Source: an uncultured Succinatimonas sp. (GTDB lineage: Bacteria; Pseudomonadota; Gammaproteobacteria; Enterobacterales; Succinivibrionaceae). From it: a stretch of 64,000 nt of DNA. Shown piece after piece: positions 61,697 to 64,000 of the stretch. The stretch is from the NCBI RefSeq assembly GCF_905203285.1, contig NZ_CAJKVK010000002.1:13067-77066 (forward strand). The letters are read 5' to 3'. How positions within the stretch are numbered: position 1 is the stretch's first letter; every line of letters starts with the position of its first letter. A program made the position numbers and the translations under genes. Below the pieces are notes generated by a model. The model was not told the origin of the DNA, searched no databases, and saw nothing but the letters and a program-made list of their open reading frames with translations.

Positions 61697-63928
61697 GTGG
61701 TCGCTTTACGTGAAACTCATAGTGCCTCGTTTAATTTTGAAACTTGGGGTGAAAGATTAGATCTGCCTGCAAGTGAAAAAGATATTCTGCACCGCACTTA
61801 CCTTTATGTTTTAGATAAGATGCACGCAACTGATAAAACGGTCATTGATAATTACTCACGCTTAACAGCTGAAATCGTCTCGATTTTACTTACCTTAAGC
61901 ATGGATCTTGAATCTTATCAGGTAGCGTTTTTGTATCCTGCTTATGAAAAGAAAATCTTAAATGACGAAGAAATTAAGGAGACCTTCGGGCAAAGCATTT
62001 GTAAGCTTTTACATAGCGTAAAGGATATGGAGGCAATCCGCTTCCTGCAGAATTTAAACTCGGATAAAACCACCGATCAACAGGTAGACAGAGTACGACG
62101 CATGCTCTTATCTATGGTTGATGATGTAAGAGCGGTGGTAATAAAACTTGCCGAGCGTATCGCGGTAATAAGAGCGGCAAAAAACGCCGATGCTGCGACT
62201 CGTAATTTAATTGCTAAAGAAATTGCCAATATTTACGCGCCTCTTGCTAACCGCTTAGGCATTGGTCAGCTTAAATGGGAACTTGAGGATTTAGCGTTTC
62301 GCTGCCTGCATCCTGATATTTATAGAGATATTGCAAATAAGCTTGATGAAAAGCGTATTGATCGTGAAAGATATATAGAAAATTTTGTAAAAGAATTAAA
62401 AGAGCTACTCGAAAGTTCGGGTATTCACGGTGAAGTTTACGGGCGCCCCAAGCATATTTACAGCATTTGGCGCAAAATGCAGAAAAAGCATTTGGAGTTT
62501 AACGAGCTTTACGACGTTCGTGCGGTACGAGTCGTTCTTGAAAAGCTTCAGGATTGTTATGCTGCTTTAGGTATTATTCATACAAGGTGGCATCATATTT
62601 CAAGTGAATTTGATGACTATATTGCAAATCCTAAACCTAACGGTTACCAGTCAATTCATACCGTGGTGTACGGTGACGGGCATAAAGCAGTAGAGATTCA
62701 GATTCGCACTGCTGCCATGCATCAAATGGCAGAGCTTGGTGTTGCTGCGCATTGGAAATATAAAGAAGGCTCAGGTCAAGGCTCAGGTGTTGAGCAGCGC
62801 ATCAATTGGCTGCGTAAGCTTTTAGCTTGGCGCGATGACATGGTTGAATCAGGTGCTCTTCTTGATGAGTTTCGTACCCAAGTTTTTGAAGATCGCGTTT
62901 ATGTGTTTACGCCGCGCGGTGAGGTAGTTGATTTGCCTACAGGCTCAACTCCGCTTGATTTTGCCTATCAGGTTCACACTATGGTAGGGCATCGCTGCAT
63001 CGGTGCTAAAGTTGACGGACGTATTGTTCCTTATACTTATAAGCTTAATACCGGTGAGCAGGTTGAAATCATTACGCAGAAAAATCCCAATCCTTCACGG
63101 GATTGGTTAAATCCTGACAACGGATTTTTACGTACGGCAAAAGCACGCGCTAAAGTCTTATCATGGTTTAGAAAAGTTGATCATGATAAAAATGTTGAAG
63201 AAGGCTCTGATTTAATAGAAAAAGAAGTCTCACGCCATGAGCTTAATTTAAATAAAGATCAAGTCGCGTCTTTAATTAAAGATAAATTGTCACGTTTTAA
63301 CGTTAAAACGGTTGACGATGTATACGCAGGGGTAGGTGCCGGTGATATTAAATTAAATCAGATCATAAGCTACCTTGAAGAACGGGTTTTAAAAAATAAA
63401 GCTGCTGAAAAAGAGATCGGCATTGATGATTTGATGGCAACTAAAAATGCCTCTTTACTTAATAAAAGAAAGCAGCATAAAGGCGCCATTATAGTTGACG
63501 GTGTCGGTAATTTAATGACGCATATTGCTAAATGCTGTCAGCCGATTCCGGGGGATGCTATTGCCGGTTTTGTAACTCAAGGTCGAGGCATTTCGATTCA
63601 TAGAGCGGATTGCAGTACTTTTGCAGAGCTTAAAGAAAAAAATCCTGAAAGAGTGGTTACTGCAGAATGGGGCTGCAATACGTCAGCCGGAGGTTATACA
63701 ATAACCGTAAGAGTGGTAGCTCAGGATTATTCTGGTCTTTTAAGAGACGTAACGACCATTATTGCCAACGAAAAAATTAATGTGTTAGGTGTTCGCTCTC
63801 ATATTGATCGCTCAAAGGATTTGTCGATAATTGATATTGACATGATGATTGTCAATGTCGAATCAATGAATAGAATGATTGCTAAATTAAATGATTTAGA
63901 TAGAGTTCAGTCGGCTAAGAGAATGTAG
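61697..63928 (+). CDS. relA: GTP pyrophosphokinase RelA
   Basis: Protein of 743 aa (E. coli 744). It has a pseudo-hydrolase HD-like N-terminal domain (CKLLHSVKDMEAIRFLQ) and a synthetase domain (EVYGRPKHIYSIWRKMQKK, ELYDVRAVRVV, KPNGYQSIHTVV). TGS (RVYVFTPRGEVVDLPTGSTPLDFAYQVH), zinc-finger-like and ACT domains follow. It binds stalled ribosomes and makes (p)ppGpp. Its sequence fits RelA rather than SpoT. GTG start, 11 nt after rlmD. Only 72 AT-rich bases follow in the window. Confidence 0.95.
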   Translation: MVALRETHSASFNFETWGERLDLPASEKDILHRTYLYVLDKMHATDKTVIDNYSRLTAEIVSILLTLSMDLESYQVAFLYPAYEKKILNDEEIKETFGQSICKLLHSVKDMEAIRFLQNLNSDKTTDQQVDRVRRMLLSMVDDVRAVVIKLAERIAVIRAAKNADAATRNLIAKEIANIYAPLANRLGIGQLKWELEDLAFRCLHPDIYRDIANKLDEKRIDRERYIENFVKELKELLESSGIHGEVYGRPKHIYSIWRKMQKKHLEFNELYDVRAVRVVLEKLQDCYAALGIIHTRWHHISSEFDDYIANPKPNGYQSIHTVVYGDGHKAVEIQIRTAAMHQMAELGVAAHWKYKEGSGQGSGVEQRINWLRKLLAWRDDMVESGALLDEFRTQVFEDRVYVFTPRGEVVDLPTGSTPLDFAYQVHTMVGHRCIGAKVDGRIVPYTYKLNTGEQVEIITQKNPNPSRDWLNPDNGFLRTAKARAKVLSWFRKVDHDKNVEEGSDLIEKEVSRHELNLNKDQVASLIKDKLSRFNVKTVDDVYAGVGAGDIKLNQIISYLEERVLKNKAAEKEIGIDDLMATKNASLLNKRKQHKGAIIVDGVGNLMTHIAKCCQPIPGDAIAGFVTQGRGISIHRADCSTFAELKEKNPERVVTAEWGCNTSAGGYTITVRVVAQDYSGLLRDVTTIIANEKINVLGVRSHIDRSKDLSIIDIDMMIVNVESMNRMIAKLNDLDRVQSAKRM

Positions 63929-64000
63929 AATTTGGGTCGACAACTGAATTAAATATAAAAATGATATTTAAATAAAAATTTTTTATATATTTTCTCAGTT

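Overview
The window looks like chromosomal DNA of a gammaproteobacterium with moderate GC. Gene content and gene orders are enteric/Vibrio-like: rpoE-rseA-rseB-lepA-lepB-rnc...era-recO, rlmD-relA, purHD, xseB-ispA-dxs-yajQ, thiI/yajL, lolCDE and nqrABCDEF. Glycogen synthesis (glgC), a Na+-pumping NQR and a SlyD with an extreme His/Cys tail would fit an anaerobic or facultative gut member of the Aeromonadales (Succinivibrionaceae-like). That placement is inference from gene content only. No rRNA, tRNA or CRISPR array was found.

Layout. 1-1632: right part of an IS200/IS605 element (tnpA cut by the window edge, intact tnpB) whose right tip runs into the stop codon of an rsd-like gene. 1.6-4.0 kb: rsd and the mepM murein endopeptidase. 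4.3-8.4 kb: a four-gene ABC sugar importer operon. 8.5-11 kb: a metallo-beta-lactamase-fold protein, yjaG and a TauE-type exporter. 11.2-12.5 kb: an AT-rich accessory patch with a lone AAA ATPase and a short heptapeptide-coding tandem repeat. 12.5-15.4 kb: purH-purD. 15.8-21.7 kb: HU, lolB/ycaO, a small membrane protein coupled to asd, and smrA/mtnN. 22-23.3 kb: glgC, then a decayed IS605 3' end. 23.7-28.3 kb: an acyltransferase, a small membrane protein, slyD, thiI and yajL. 28.3-31.5 kb: lolCDE. 31.7-39.9 kb: pheST, xseB-ispA-dxs, yajQ and an AmpG-like permease. 40.2-46.1 kb: nqrA-F. 46.2-48.1 kb: a large unknown exported protein. 48.14-50.22 kb: a complete IS1634-family element with 20-bp inverted repeats and a 6-bp target duplication. 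50.3-52 kb: a small membrane protein and an ImmA/IrrE-family gene broken by an amber codon. 52-54.2 kb: rpoE-rseA-rseB. 54.4-63.9 kb: lepA-lepB-rnc, a reverse-oriented glycosyltransferase, era-recO, rlmD and relA.

Functional themes. Envelope biogenesis dominates: lolB and lolCDE (lipoprotein export), mepM and ampG (murein), lepB (signal peptidase), rpoE/rseAB (envelope stress) and ispA/dxs (isoprenoid precursors). Energy and stress functions come next: NQR, relA, glgC.

No wholly new multi-gene system can be demonstrated from sequence alone. The best leads are the SlyD metal-binding repeat tail, the duplicated guide-RNA-like ends of a tnpB-type element at 23.4-23.6 kb, the lone OLD-like ATPase, the amber-interrupted ImmA protein with paired palindromes before rpoE, and two uncharacterised envelope proteins.
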